Shown here: piece after piece, positions 8,255 through 18,821 of the stretch
Position numbering within the stretch: position 1 is the stretch's first letter
Layout: the number at the start of each line of letters is the position of its first letter
Notes under the pieces: generated by a model
Told to the model about the DNA's origin: nothing
Database searches by the model: none
What the model saw: only the letters and a program-made list of their open reading frames with translations
Translations under genes and position numbers: made by a program
DNA from: DASSTY01 sp035760645
Lineage (GTDB): Bacteria > Gemmatimonadota > Gemmatimonadetes > Gemmatimonadales > GWC2-71-9
NCBI GenBank assembly: GCA_035760645.1
Contig: DASTSO010000024.1
Span: forward strand, 62,001-126,000
Length of the DNA stretch: 64,000 nucleotides
Direction of reading: 5' to 3'

Positions 8255-9559
8255 TCAGCCTCCCAGGCGGCGGGACCAGGCGGGCAGACGCACCGCACCC
8301 GGCGTGGACAGCTGCCGCACCCGGCCGCTCTCGAGGTCGATCACCCAGAGCTGCAGCCGGCCGCTGCGGTCGGAGACGAACGCCACGTGGCGTCCGTCCG
8401 GCGCCCACGTCGGGTCGGTGTTCCGCCCGCCCGACGTGACCTGCTTCACCCGCTGGCGCGCCACGTCCACCACGAAGACCTGCGGCGCGCGCGATACCTC
8501 GCGATGGAACACCACGTTCGCCCCGTCGGGCGACCACTCCGGCGCGTTCGAGGGACCGGTGTCGCCGTAGTCGAACGGCGCGAGCACGTCCTGCTCGGTC
8601 CCGTCGGCGCCCATCACGTAGAGCTGGGGCGTGCCGGCCCGCGTCGAGATGAAGGCGATGCGGCGGCCGTCGGGGCTGAACGTGGGGCTTAGGTTATCCG
8701 CAAAGCGGCCTACGGTCAAGCGTTGCGCGCAGCACTGGTCGGCCACGTTGCCGCTGTAGACGTCGGTGCCGTCCTCGGTCAGGTGCGCGTAGGCGACCGT
8801 GCGGCCGTCGGGCGAGAAGGCGGCGGAGAAGTTGAGTCCCGTGCCCGTCCCCGGCACGGTCGCCGCCGGGCCGCCGTCGAGCGGCTGCACCACGATCGGC
8901 CCCTTCCCGCCCTGCATGCGCGTGTAGGCGAAGCGCCGCCCGTCCGGCGCCCACGCCGGCGAGAAGGCCCGCGTCCCGGCCGGCGTGACCGGGGTGAGGT
9001 CCGCCCCGTCGCTGTCGATCCGGTAAACCCGCCCGTCGGTGCCCAGGAAGAGGAGCCGGCTCGCCGCGTAGCCCGGGCTGCCCGTGGCCCAGCGCACCAC
9101 CTCGTCGCTGAGGCGGTGGAGCGCCATGCGATCGACGCTCCCGCCCGCCGGGGCCGCGGGCGCCGTCGTCTGGTTGCGCACCGTGCCGCGGCCGACGTCG
9201 TGGAGGCGCACGGTGACGCCGCCCGTCGCCGGCACCAGCTCGAGGGCGTAGGTCGCGCCCATCGACTTGTAGAGGCCGTAGTTGAGCGCGTTGCCGGCGG
9301 GACGGTCGGCGCCGCTCACCGCCTCGAAGCGGTCGCTGTAGTCGAGATCGCGCTGCACGATGGCGCGCGCGGAGTCGAGCCCCGGCGCGGCGAGCACGAT
9401 GATCCCCGGACGCGAGCCCGGCGTGTAGCGGCCGATGACGCGCACCGTGTCCTGGGCGGCGAGCCCCCCCGCCCCGAGGGCGAGGAGGGCCGCGGCGAGC
9501 GCGGTCACGCGCCCCGGGGCGCGCGTCATCGGAGTCCGCTTGGCAGTCGAGCGCAGCAC
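8255..9559 (-). CDS. tolB: Tol-Pal beta-propeller protein TolB
   Basis: The 434-residue periplasmic protein has a cleaved signal (ALLALGAGGLAAQ), a short N-terminal alpha/beta domain (35-140) and a six-bladed WD40-like propeller. The propeller has repeated FSPDGRTVAYAH, FSPDGRRIAFIS and WAPDGRHVAFVS blades. It binds Pal and relays with the TolA-like protein. I chose the GTG at 9559 because AGGTG sits 8 bases before it. An in-frame ATG at 9529 would give a tidier signal peptide, lacks a comparable ribosome site and is the alternative. It follows the TonB/TolA-like gene by 7 bases. Confidence 0.93.
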   Translation of the reverse strand: MLRSTAKRTPMTRAPGRVTALAAALLALGAGGLAAQDTVRVIGRYTPGSRPGIIVLAAPGLDSARAIVQRDLDYSDRFEAVSGADRPAGNALNYGLYKSMGATYALELVPATGGVTVRLHDVGRGTVRNQTTAPAAPAGGSVDRMALHRLSDEVVRWATGSPGYAASRLLFLGTDGRVYRIDSDGADLTPVTPAGTRAFSPAWAPDGRRFAYTRMQGGKGPIVVQPLDGGPAATVPGTGTGLNFSAAFSPDGRTVAYAHLTEDGTDVYSGNVADQCCAQRLTVGRFADNLSPTFSPDGRRIAFISTRAGTPQLYVMGADGTEQDVLAPFDYGDTGPSNAPEWSPDGANVVFHREVSRAPQVFVVDVARQRVKQVTSGGRNTDPTWAPDGRHVAFVSDRSGRLQLWVIDLESGRVRQLSTPGAVRLPAWSRRLGG

Positions 9560-9566
9560 GCTGGTG

Positions 9567-10259
9567 TCACCTCGGTTCGAAATCGTAAACGATGTAGAGC
9601 ACGTCGTTCGGCCAGCCGTCGGGCAGCGGGCCGAAGGCGTTCGCGTTGGCCGCCGCCTCGATCGCCCCCTGCGCCTCGAGATCGAAGCTGAAGCTGCCCG
9701 AGCGCTGCAGGAAGCGCAGGTCGCGGATCGAGCCGTCGCGCGTGATGTAGAAGCCGATGCTGGCGTGCAGCGCGGCGTTCTGCGGGTTGAAGCGCCGCAG
9801 GATCTCGTTCACCACGTTCCGGAGGTACTCCGGAAACGGGAACTGGAGTCCCGGCGTCTTCAGGTTGGCGACGTCCGTCCCGGTGCTCGGCGTCTCGCCC
9901 GGCAGCGGCGTCGCCTGGCTGCGCGTCTTCGGCGCGGCCTCGCGCTGCTGCGGCGGCGTCGGTACCGGCCGCTTCGGCACCGGCACCGCGGCCTCCGCCG
10001 GCTTCGGCGCCGCCTTCACCGGCGGGGCGGGCGGCTCCGGCGGCGGAGTCGGGATCGCCTCGGGGGCGAGCCGCTGCTTCGGCGCGGGCGCCGGGGCCGC
10101 GATCAGCTCGACGGCGTAGACCGGCGGGCTCGGCTTGCGAATCTCGGGGCGCACCATGAGCAAGAGCCCGGCGACCGCGAGCGCATGCACCGCGAGCGTC
10201 CCGACGAGCCCCACACCGGTCCCCGGGCGACGCGCACGAGCCGCCGCGAGGGGTCTCAC
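9567..10259 (-). CDS. TonB/TolA-like energy transducer of the Tol system
   Basis: The 230-residue protein has one N-terminal membrane anchor (residues 15-38) and a Pro/Ala/Lys-rich periplasm-spanning linker (55-120). The C-terminal TonB/TolA-fold domain (about 140-230) includes FPEYLRNVVNEILRRF and ASIGFYITRDGSIRDLRFL. By position, between tolR and tolB, it plays the TolA role, linking the TolQR motor to TolB/Pal. The C-terminal domain reads more like TonB. The long helical repeat region of enterobacterial TolA is missing. The GTG at 10259 overlaps the tolR TGA as GTGA. Confidence 0.85.
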   Translation of the reverse strand: MRPLAAARARRPGTGVGLVGTLAVHALAVAGLLLMVRPEIRKPSPPVYAVELIAAPAPAPKQRLAPEAIPTPPPEPPAPPVKAAPKPAEAAVPVPKRPVPTPPQQREAAPKTRSQATPLPGETPSTGTDVANLKTPGLQFPFPEYLRNVVNEILRRFNPQNAALHASIGFYITRDGSIRDLRFLQRSGSFSFDLEAQGAIEAAANANAFGPLPDGWPNDVLYIVYDFEPR

Positions 10260-10696
10260 CGGGCCGGCTCCTCCTCGCCCGAGGCGACGAGGCCGACGTT
10301 CTGCACCCCGGCCGTCCGGATGACGGCCAGCACCCGGACGACCTGTCCGTAGGGGACACCGGTGTCCCCGCGCAGGTACACCCCGTCGGGGTGCCGGCTC
10401 GCGACCAGCTGGCGGAAGGTGGTGCGGAAGTCCTCGTAGCTCACCGGCGTCTCGTCCACGAAGATGCGCCCGTCGCGCGCCACCGTGACGACCATCCCCT
10501 CCTTCGCGCTGAGCGGCTTCGCTTCGGCCCGGGGCAGCTGCACGTCCACTCCGCCCTGCATGAGTGGTGCCGCGAGCATGAAGATGATGAGCAGCACCAG
10601 TACCACGTCCACCAGCGAGGTGACGTTGATGTCGGCGTTGAGCGGGAGATCGCCCCGCTGGTCGCCGAGCCCGCCGCCGAGTCCGCCCCCCGCCAT
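10256..10696 (-). CDS. tolR: Tol motor subunit TolR (ExbD family)
   Basis: The 146-residue inner-membrane protein has a Gly-rich N-terminus, a single transmembrane helix (about 24-46) carrying the proton-relay Asp30 in SLVDVVLVLLIIFML, and a periplasmic ExbD domain ending QNVGLVASG. With TolQ it forms the proton-driven motor of the Tol-Pal system. Family membership (ExbD/TolR) is certain; TolR rather than ExbD is assigned from the tolB and pal neighbours. It is one base downstream of tolQ and overlaps the TonB-like gene by 4. Confidence 0.92.
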   Translation of the reverse strand: MAGGGLGGGLGDQRGDLPLNADINVTSLVDVVLVLLIIFMLAAPLMQGGVDVQLPRAEAKPLSAKEGMVVTVARDGRIFVDETPVSYEDFRTTFRQLVASRHPDGVYLRGDTGVPYGQVVRVLAVIRTAGVQNVGLVASGEEEPAR

Positions 10697-10697
10697 C

Positions 10698-11417
10698 CTA
10701 GAGCAGCCCCTCGCGCGCCATCGAGCCGATGAGCTGGTTGGCGAAGCCCTCCAGCTCGCCCGTGAAGAGGCGCACGCGGTTGACGAAGGCGTTGTAGGCG
10801 ATCACGGCGGGAATGGCGGCGGCGAGGCCCGCGGCGGTCGCGACGAGCGCTTCGGCCACGCCCGGGGCCACGGCCGAAAGATTGCCGCTCCCCTTCGCCG
10901 CGAGGCCGATGAAGGCGCTCATGATGCCGAGCACGGTGCCGAGGAGGCCGAGGAGCGGACTCACCGAGCCGATCGTGGCGAGCCACGGCACGTAGCGGCC
11001 CAGCACGTCGCGCTCCTCCGCGACCTCCTTGCCGAGCACCATCTTGAGCGCGTCGAGCTGGGTCGGGAGCAGCCCGGGGCGGGTGCCGGGCGCGGCCTGG
11101 CCCCGGAGCGCGCCCGGACGCAGCTCGTCGTAGAAGCCGAGCGCCTCGCGGAAGACGCGCTGGTAGGGCGAGGGCGGCAGCCGCATCACCGAGTCGTAGG
11201 CGGCGCGCAGGCCGTCGCCGCGCTCGAGCTCGGCGAAGAAGCGGTCGGCCTGCCGGTTCATCGTCCGGAACTGCCACCACTTCGAGATGATGATGAACCA
11301 CGAGACGAGCGAGAAGACCGCCGTGATGACGAGCACGACCTTCGTCTCCGGTCCCGCGATCGAGATGAGCTCGACCGGCGACGTCGGAATCGCGCCCCCC
11401 GCCTGCAGCAGCATCAT
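10698..11417 (-). CDS. tolQ: Tol motor subunit TolQ (ExbB/MotA family)
   Basis: The 239-residue inner-membrane protein has three hydrophobic segments: about 24-45, and a pair at about 140-165 and 175-200 within the conserved IGSVSPLLGLLGTVLGIMSAF and EALVATAAGLAAAIPAVIAYN. It assembles around TolR as the stator-like proton channel. The open frame extends far upstream but overlaps the epimerase. The ATG at 11417 is used because it overlaps the epimerase TGA (ATGA), and the protein then begins at the normal N-terminus. Confidence 0.93.
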   Translation of the reverse strand: MMLLQAGGAIPTSPVELISIAGPETKVVLVITAVFSLVSWFIIISKWWQFRTMNRQADRFFAELERGDGLRAAYDSVMRLPPSPYQRVFREALGFYDELRPGALRGQAAPGTRPGLLPTQLDALKMVLGKEVAEERDVLGRYVPWLATIGSVSPLLGLLGTVLGIMSAFIGLAAKGSGNLSAVAPGVAEALVATAAGLAAAIPAVIAYNAFVNRVRLFTGELEGFANQLIGSMAREGLL

Positions 11418-12367
11418 GCGCACCCCTCCCGCTTGAACCATTCGATCAGCTCCGGCAGTCCCGTGTCGAGCGTGTACTCGGGCGTCCAGCCGAGCACCCG
11501 CGTGGCCTTCGTGATGTCGAGCACGCTGCGGCTCAGCTCGCCCGCCCGCGCCGGGGCGAACTCGACCGCGGGCTCGACGCCCATCGCCCGCCCCACCCGC
11601 GCCGCGAGCTCGAGCACGCTGGTCTCGCGGCCGGTGCCGATGTTGATCCCCGGCGTGTCGTGGTCCACCACCGGCGGCAACGCCGCGGTCGTGGCGCGCA
11701 CGTTGGCGCGCGCGACGTCCTTCACGAAGACGTAGTCGCGCGTCTGCCGGCCGTCGCCGAAGACGGTGAGCGGCTGCCCCGCGAGCAGGCGGGAGACGAA
11801 GATCGAGACGACGCCCGCTTCGCTCTTCGGGTCCTGGCGCGGACCGAAGACGTTGGCGTAGCGCATCGCCACGCCCTCGAAGCCGCGCAGCGCGGCGAGG
11901 GCGCGCAGGTAGTGCTCGCCCGCGAGCTTCGCGACGCCGTAGGGCGAGACCGGCATCTTCGGCGCCGTCTCCGGCGTCGGCACCACCTCGGCCTCGCCGT
12001 ACAGCACACCGCCGCTGCTGGCGAACACCACCCGCCGCACGCCGCCCTCGGCGGCGCCCTCGAGCATGTTCACCAGTCCGAGCACGTTGACCTCGGCGTC
12101 GAAGACGGGATCGCTCACCGAGTGGCGCACGTCGATCTGCGCCGCCTGGTGGTTGAGCGCGGTGAAGCCGCCCGTGGCGGCCAGCCGCCGCGCCTCGGGC
12201 GAGCGCACGTCCGCGCGCACGAACGTCGCGCCCGCCGGCACGTTGCGCTCCTGCCCGCGCGACAGGTTGTCGAGGCACACGACCTCCCAACCTTCGCGCA
12301 AGTACGCCTCGGCGATGTGCGAGCCGATGAAGCCCGCGCCTCCGGTCACCAGTACGCGTCCGGTCAT
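11414..12367 (-). CDS. NAD-dependent nucleotide-sugar epimerase (GalE-like extended SDR)
   Basis: The 317-residue extended SDR has a Rossmann fingerprint GGAGFIGS at residues 8-15 and catalytic Tyr-x3-Lys in SPYGVAKLAGEHY. Substrate-domain motifs are MRYANVFGPRQDP and FGDGRQTRDYVFV. The family interconverts UDP-hexoses, for example UDP-glucose and UDP-galactose or their N-acetyl forms; the exact substrate is not readable from sequence. The start at 12367 follows GAGAGG. It heads the tol-pal operon and overlaps tolQ by 4 bases, an unexpected coupling of sugar supply with the envelope motor. A TATATT box lies at 12444-12449. Confidence 0.85.
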   Translation of the reverse strand: MTGRVLVTGGAGFIGSHIAEAYLREGWEVVCLDNLSRGQERNVPAGATFVRADVRSPEARRLAATGGFTALNHQAAQIDVRHSVSDPVFDAEVNVLGLVNMLEGAAEGGVRRVVFASSGGVLYGEAEVVPTPETAPKMPVSPYGVAKLAGEHYLRALAALRGFEGVAMRYANVFGPRQDPKSEAGVVSIFVSRLLAGQPLTVFGDGRQTRDYVFVKDVARANVRATTAALPPVVDHDTPGINIGTGRETSVLELAARVGRAMGVEPAVEFAPARAGELSRSVLDITKATRVLGWTPEYTLDTGLPELIEWFKREGCA

Positions 12368-12510
12368 ACCCTCTCGTCGGTGGTGGCGGGAGATCCGCCG
12401 TCGTGAAACGGCCGCGGCAGATGGCCGCGGCGCGCCGCCCCGCAATATAGACGCCCGCCCCCGGGACGGAACGCCCGTGGGCGAGCGGCCGGACGGCGGC
12501 GGAAAACGAC

Positions 12511-12534
12511 GACGGCCGGCGTGTGCCGGCCGTC
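12511..12534 (-). terminator. Terminator of the LysM gene
   Basis: A perfect 10-bp stem GACGGCCGGC/GCCGGCCGTC (12511-12520 and 12525-12534) has a GTGT loop. On the minus strand it is followed by GTCGTTTTCC. It lies 35 bases past the LysM-protein stop. Confidence 0.75.
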
Positions 12535-12569
12535 ACACTACAGCCCCGCGCTCCCCACGGTGCGAGGGC

Positions 12570-13742
12570 TCAGCCGGGCTGCTTCGCCGTCTGCCGCGCC
12601 GTGGTGCCGACCGGGATGTCGGGCGAGATCACGCGCACGATGCGGGTCGTCGCCGTGTGCTCGCCGACGCGCACCACCTGGAGCACCGCCATCAGCTCGT
12701 CGATCCGCTCGGCACCGGCGGCGGTCGTGCGCGGCGTGCGGCGCACCTCGAAGAGGTCGCCCGGGGCGACGCCCTCGCGGCTCCCCTTGTCGAGGAAGAG
12801 CACGTCCTGCATCCCCTTGAGCTCCTGCGGCTGGGCGGTGCCCAGCACACGGGCGCGCACCCCGTCGCTCACGGGCACCGGTGCCGCGTCGCTCACCGCG
12901 GGGTAGGGCTGCGCCGGCAGGACGAGCTGGCCCGAACGCATCGCACCGAAGACGGCGACCACCGTGGCCACGTACTTCCCGCCCGGCGTGCCGGTGACGC
13001 GCAGGAGCCCCGTCGGACGGAAGGCCTGGCCGTAGCCGTCGTACCGGCCGCCGACCTCGCCGACGAGGAGCGAATCGCCGATCTGGTACTTCGCGCCCGC
13101 CGGCGGCTGCACGGCGACGGCCGTGAAGAGCGTGATGCTCGGGCTCGCGTCGGAGGCCGCGATCTGCCACGGCGTCACGCCGCCGCGGAGCTTGCCGAAG
13201 GGCAGCTTGCGGTTCTCGGTGAGAAAGCCCGAGGAATAGAACTCGCCGCGGCGGAGCGGCTGCGCCGCCGGGGTCTCCAGGCCGGTGACGATCGGGGCCT
13301 GCGCCCGCGCGGGGCCCCGGAAGCTCGTCGGCACGGCGGGCGCGTCGGCCTCCGCCGTGGACGCCTCGGCCGGCACCTCGGCCGGCGCCTCGGCCGGTGC
13401 GGGCGTCGTGTCGGGCGGCACCGCCGACACGGCCGCGGAGCCGGTGAGCCGGAGCACCTCGCCCGGATAGATCCAGTGCGGGTCCTCCACCACCATCGTG
13501 TTCAGGCGGTAGATCTCGGGCCAGAGGAACGGATCGCCGAGATACTGCTGGGCGAGCCCCCAGAGCGTATCGCCCGGGCGCACGGTGTGGGTGCGATCGG
13601 CCGGCTGGGCGCCCGCCGGCTGCGCCGCGGGCGTCGCCGGCTGCTGGGCGTCGGCCGTACCGGGCAGCAAGGCGGCCAGGGCCAGGGCGACGGGGATCGA
13701 CGCGACGAGAGAGTGCAGCTTCCGCACGGACGGGTGCAGCAT
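12570..13742 (-). CDS. Secreted LysM-domain peptidoglycan-binding protein
   Basis: The 390-residue protein has a signal peptide cleaved at about residue 33 (PGTADA before QQ). A single LysM domain lies at about 50-97 (HTVRPGDTLWGLAQQYLGDP and IYPGEVLRL). A Pro/Ala/Glu linker follows, then a 240-residue C-terminal region of beta-rich segments with no family I recognise. LysM binds GlcNAc-containing glycans, so it likely sits on the cell wall. The ATG at 13742 was chosen over 14066 because it begins the signal peptide and GGGGAG lies just before it. It is monocistronic between two hairpin terminators. Confidence 0.8.
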   Translation of the reverse strand: MLHPSVRKLHSLVASIPVALALAALLPGTADAQQPATPAAQPAGAQPADRTHTVRPGDTLWGLAQQYLGDPFLWPEIYRLNTMVVEDPHWIYPGEVLRLTGSAAVSAVPPDTTPAPAEAPAEVPAEASTAEADAPAVPTSFRGPARAQAPIVTGLETPAAQPLRRGEFYSSGFLTENRKLPFGKLRGGVTPWQIAASDASPSITLFTAVAVQPPAGAKYQIGDSLLVGEVGGRYDGYGQAFRPTGLLRVTGTPGGKYVATVVAVFGAMRSGQLVLPAQPYPAVSDAAPVPVSDGVRARVLGTAQPQELKGMQDVLFLDKGSREGVAPGDLFEVRRTPRTTAAGAERIDELMAVLQVVRVGEHTATTRIVRVISPDIPVGTTARQTAKQPG

Positions 13743-14076
13743 GGAGATCTCCCCAGCGGGGTTCGCGAACTCGTGAACGGCGGTCGGGTCGAAGCTTCGG
13801 GTCGGGCGACGGCGAACACACCGGGGTCGCAAGATCCTCGCCACGCCGAGCCCGCCCGTGCATTTCGGCGCAAACGGCTGCCATTCAATGACTTGGGACC
13901 ACCGAAACCGGGCCAACCCGGGCCCGTCCACCTCGCGAAGGACCGCAACCTGCTGCAGAGCGCTGCGCGCAGGGGGCCGCGGGCGTGCCGGAAAGCGCCG
14001 ACGGCCGGTGGACACCACCGGCCGTCGGCTCGCTCGCTCCGCCCGGGATGGGTGGCCTGCGGCCACCCGAACCGGC
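13743..14076. other. 334-base intergenic region between LysM gene and ssb
   Basis: It contains the ssb terminator hairpin (13997-14029) and must hold the LysM-gene promoter. No convincing -35/-10 pair is seen between 13743 and 13990. No small gene with a ribosome site is evident on either strand. Confidence 0.6.
13997..14029 (-). terminator. Terminator of ssb
   Basis: A perfect 15-bp stem (13997-14011 against 14015-14029) has a 3-base loop and lies 48 bases past the ssb stop. On the minus strand it is followed by a weak GCTTTCC. The stem resembles the one after the LysM gene (both contain ACGGCCGG). Confidence 0.7.
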
Positions 14077-14568
<492 letters not shown>

Positions 14569-14617
14569 AAGCGCCTCCGCGGTTCGGTTGGGTCAGCGAT
14601 CAAGCGGACCCGGGGAA

Positions 14618-14646
14618 AATATAAGACTCGCAAGTCATTCGGTCAA
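14618..14646 (-). promoter_or_regulatory. Sigma-70 promoter of ssb
   Basis: On the minus strand, TTGACC (14646-14641), a 17-base spacer, and TATATT (14623-14618). The transcript would have a leader of about 40 bases before the ssb ATG. The -35 abuts the rimI stop codon. Confidence 0.78.
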
Positions 14647-14647
14647 T

Positions 14648-15130
14648 CTAACTTACGCCACTTTGACCCTTTTGCCGCAGGGCCGGTGCCCCGGCCCGGA
14701 GCACCAGGGCGTCTTCCTTCGGATTGCGGTAGTAGCCCGCCCGCTGGCCCACCGGCCGGAAGCCGTATTCGCGGTACAGCGCCTGGGCGGCGAGGTTCGA
14801 CTCCCGGACCTCGAGAAAGACCTCCTCCGCGCCCCGGCGCGTCAGCAGGTCGAGGCCCGCCTCGAGGAGCGCGCGCGCCACCCCGTGACGGCGATGGTCG
14901 GGATCCACGGCGAGGTTGAGCACCTCGCCGCTCCCCGCCGCCTCGCGGCCGATGAAGTAGCCCACGACCTCGCCCGCGCGCTCGGCCACGAGCGTGCAGG
15001 TCCAGGGCGTGGCGAGCGCCTCGCGGAAGCTCGTCGCGCTCCAGGGATCGCTGAAGCAGCGCCGCTCGATCGCGGCCAGCGTGGCGGCCTCAGCCGCCCG
15101 CGCCGGCCGGACTCGGCAGGGGTCGTCCAT
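14648..15130 (-). CDS. rimI: Ribosomal-protein-alanine-type N-acetyltransferase (RimI-like)
   Basis: A 160-residue GNAT-fold enzyme. It has the acetyl-CoA pyrophosphate loop DPDHRRHGVARALLEAG (motif A) and the C-terminal ALYREYGFRPVGQRAGYY. RimI acetylates the N-terminus of S18 and possibly other proteins. Its position directly after tsaB and tsaE is the classic tsaE-tsaB-rimI arrangement. The ATG at 15130 overlaps the end of tsaB by 41 bases. A longer upstream frame would be low-complexity Arg/Pro, so it was not used. Confidence 0.87.
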   Translation of the reverse strand: MDDPCRVRPARAAEAATLAAIERRCFSDPWSATSFREALATPWTCTLVAERAGEVVGYFIGREAAGSGEVLNLAVDPDHRRHGVARALLEAGLDLLTRRGAEEVFLEVRESNLAAQALYREYGFRPVGQRAGYYRNPKEDALVLRAGAPALRQKGQSGVS

Positions 15131-15830
15131 GCGCACTCTCCCAGCGGGCCTGCGCCTCGGCGGGCCGGCCGTACTCGGGCTCCCAGGTGCGGGGGTCGGC
15201 GGGGCGGCGGGTCCCGCCCTCGCGCGCGAGCAGGGCGAGGAGAGCCGCGGCCGAGGCCGCTCCGGCGGGCGACGTCGTCGCCGGAAGGCCCGACCACGCC
15301 TCCAGCCGCTCACGAATCGCCGCCGGCACGTCGCCGACGATGGCCCCGAGCGCTGCGCCGCGCTGCTCGAGCACCGTGACGAGCGCGTCGGGGCGCCACA
15401 CGCGCGGCGCGAGGAGCGTCTCGACCGCGCCCGGCGTGAAGCGGACGAGCATCGCGTAGAGCTCGCCCCGCAGCGCGTCGCTCACGGCGAGCACCGGCGC
15501 GCCGCCGTCGGGCGCCGCCTGCGCCGCCGCGGCGGCGCGGCCCAGCAGCGAGGGCGCGGTCCGCAGCTCGACGCCCCGCGTCGCGACCAGCGCCTTCGCG
15601 ACCGCCGCCCCGACGCGGAGCCCCGTGAAGCTCCCCGGCCCGTCGGCGACGAGGATGCCCGTGAGCGCCGCGGGTCCGCGGCCGGCCCGCCGCAGCAGCA
15701 CATCGAGGAGCGGGAGGATCGCGCGCGCGTGGCTGCGCGCGCCCGCGACCCGGTCCTCCAGCACCTCGCCCGGCGCGACGGCGAGCGCCACCGACGCGAC
15801 GTCCGTGGCCGTATCGAGCGCTGCCCACAT
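15090..15830 (-). CDS. tsaB: tRNA threonylcarbamoyladenosine biosynthesis protein TsaB
   Basis: The 246-residue ASKHA-fold protein has MWAALDTATDVASVAL at the N-terminus and the conserved GPGSFTGLRVGAAVAKAL near residue 65-80. It is the non-catalytic scaffold that pairs with TsaD and TsaE for t6A37 synthesis on ANN-decoding tRNAs. tsaD is not in the window. The ATG at 15830 overlaps the tsaE stop as TGATG. The Ala-rich C-terminus is long and overlaps rimI. Confidence 0.92.
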   Translation of the reverse strand: MWAALDTATDVASVALAVAPGEVLEDRVAGARSHARAILPLLDVLLRRAGRGPAALTGILVADGPGSFTGLRVGAAVAKALVATRGVELRTAPSLLGRAAAAAQAAPDGGAPVLAVSDALRGELYAMLVRFTPGAVETLLAPRVWRPDALVTVLEQRGAALGAIVGDVPAAIRERLEAWSGLPATTSPAGAASAAALLALLAREGGTRRPADPRTWEPEYGRPAEAQARWESAHGRPLPSPAGAGG

Positions 15831-16285
15831 CAGTGCGCGACCTCCGATGCCGGCGCGTCGGCCGCGGTCGCGTCGACGACGCTCACCTCGAGCCCGCGGC
15901 GCTCGGCGTCGTCGAGGTGGTGCAGCCGGACGCGATGCGTGGCCGGCGGCACCCACGCGCCCGCGCGCTCGGGCCACTCGACGAGGAGCACGTCGCCGTC
16001 GCGCAGCAGGCCCTCCCAGTCGAGATCCGCCGCCTCGTCGGGCGAGCGGAGCCGGTAGCAGTCGAGATGATAGACCGCGCCCCGCCGGCCGTGGTAGTGG
16101 TGCACCAGCGCGTAGGTCGGGCTCGTCGGCGCCTCCGTGACGCCGAGCCCGCGGGCGATCGCCTTGACGAGCGTGGTCTTCCCCGCCCCGAGGTCGCCCT
16201 CGAAGCGCACGACGGCGCCGGGCGGGAGCGCGGCGCCGATCCGCTCGCCCTCGGCGACGAGCTCCGCCTCGGTCAGGGCGCGCAC
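15830..16285 (-). CDS. tsaE: tRNA t6A biosynthesis ATPase TsaE
   Basis: The 151-residue P-loop protein has Walker A GDLGAGKTT at about residues 30-38, then APTSPTYALVHHY, YHLDCYRL and LLVEWPERAG, all family hallmarks. It supplies the ATPase activity that turns over the TsaBD complex. The GTG start at 16285 has AGGGG 4 bases upstream and is 7 bases past the uvrB stop. The acidic/Ala-rich tail is slightly longer than usual. Confidence 0.92.
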   Translation of the reverse strand: MRALTEAELVAEGERIGAALPPGAVVRFEGDLGAGKTTLVKAIARGLGVTEAPTSPTYALVHHYHGRRGAVYHLDCYRLRSPDEAADLDWEGLLRDGDVLLVEWPERAGAWVPPATHRVRLHHLDDAERRGLEVSVVDATAADAPASEVAH

Positions 16286-16292
16286 GGCGCCC

Positions 16293-18356
<2,064 letters not shown>

Positions 18357-18362
18357 GGCACC

Positions 18363-18390
18363 AATATAATGCGTTTTCGGTCTTTGTTCA
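18363..18390 (-). promoter_or_regulatory. Promoter of uvrB, apparently leaderless
   Basis: On the minus strand, TGAACA (18390-18385), 16 bases, TATATT (18368-18363), then 6 bases to the uvrB ATG. A start at the usual distance from the -10 falls on the initiation codon. Confidence 0.6.
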
Positions 18391-18394
18391 GGGC

Positions 18395-18808
18395 CTATCG
18401 CACCCCCGCCATCGCCAGGAGCTTCCCCCACTGCCCCTCGGGCACCGGGATCACCGAGAGGCGGCTCATGCGCACGAGGCCCAGGTCGGCGAAGGCGGGA
18501 TCGGCCTTGATCTCGGCGAGCGGGACCTGGCGCGGCAGCCAGCGGTCGAACTCGACGTCCACCACGGCGCGCCTGGGGTCGTCCGCCCGGGGGTCGGCGT
18601 ACGGCTGGCTCACGACGCGGGCGAGGCCGACGAGCGCCTTGCCCGCGTTCGAGTGGTAGATCAGGGCCCGGTCGTTCGCCGCCATGCTCCGGATATGCTG
18701 GAGGGCGAGGGCGTTGGTGACGCCGTCCCACACGGTGCGCCGCTCCCGCTCGAGATCGGCGAAATCGTAGACCGACGGCTCGCTCTTGAGGATCCAGTAG
18801 TTGGGCAT
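18395..18808 (-). CDS. EVE-domain protein
   Basis: The 137-residue single EVE domain (PUA-like fold) has the typical N-terminus MPNYWILKSEPSVYDFADL, then WDGVTNALALQHIRSM and LIYHSNAGKALVGLARV. EVE proteins bind modified bases in nucleic acids, and bacterial stand-alone members are proposed to read modified DNA or tRNA. Length is normal. It lies between rel and uvrB and is probably its own transcript, because TATCTT lies 6 bases before the ATG (18815-18820). Confidence 0.93.
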   Translation of the reverse strand: MPNYWILKSEPSVYDFADLERERRTVWDGVTNALALQHIRSMAANDRALIYHSNAGKALVGLARVVSQPYADPRADDPRRAVVDVEFDRWLPRQVPLAEIKADPAFADLGLVRMSRLSVIPVPEGQWGKLLAMAGVR

Positions 18809-18814
18809 GGCGGG

Positions 18815-18820
18815 AAGATA
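18815..18820 (-). promoter_or_regulatory. Putative leaderless -10 box of the EVE gene
   Basis: TATCTT on the minus strand lies exactly 6 bases before the ATG. There is no ribosome-binding site and no obvious -35. Confidence 0.45.
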
Positions 18821-18821
18821 A

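Noticed and set aside
10698..12536. A 612-codon frame that would fuse an upstream extension to TolQ
   Set aside because: The upstream part is an out-of-frame copy of the epimerase coding region. TolQ begins normally at the ATGA overlap at 11417.
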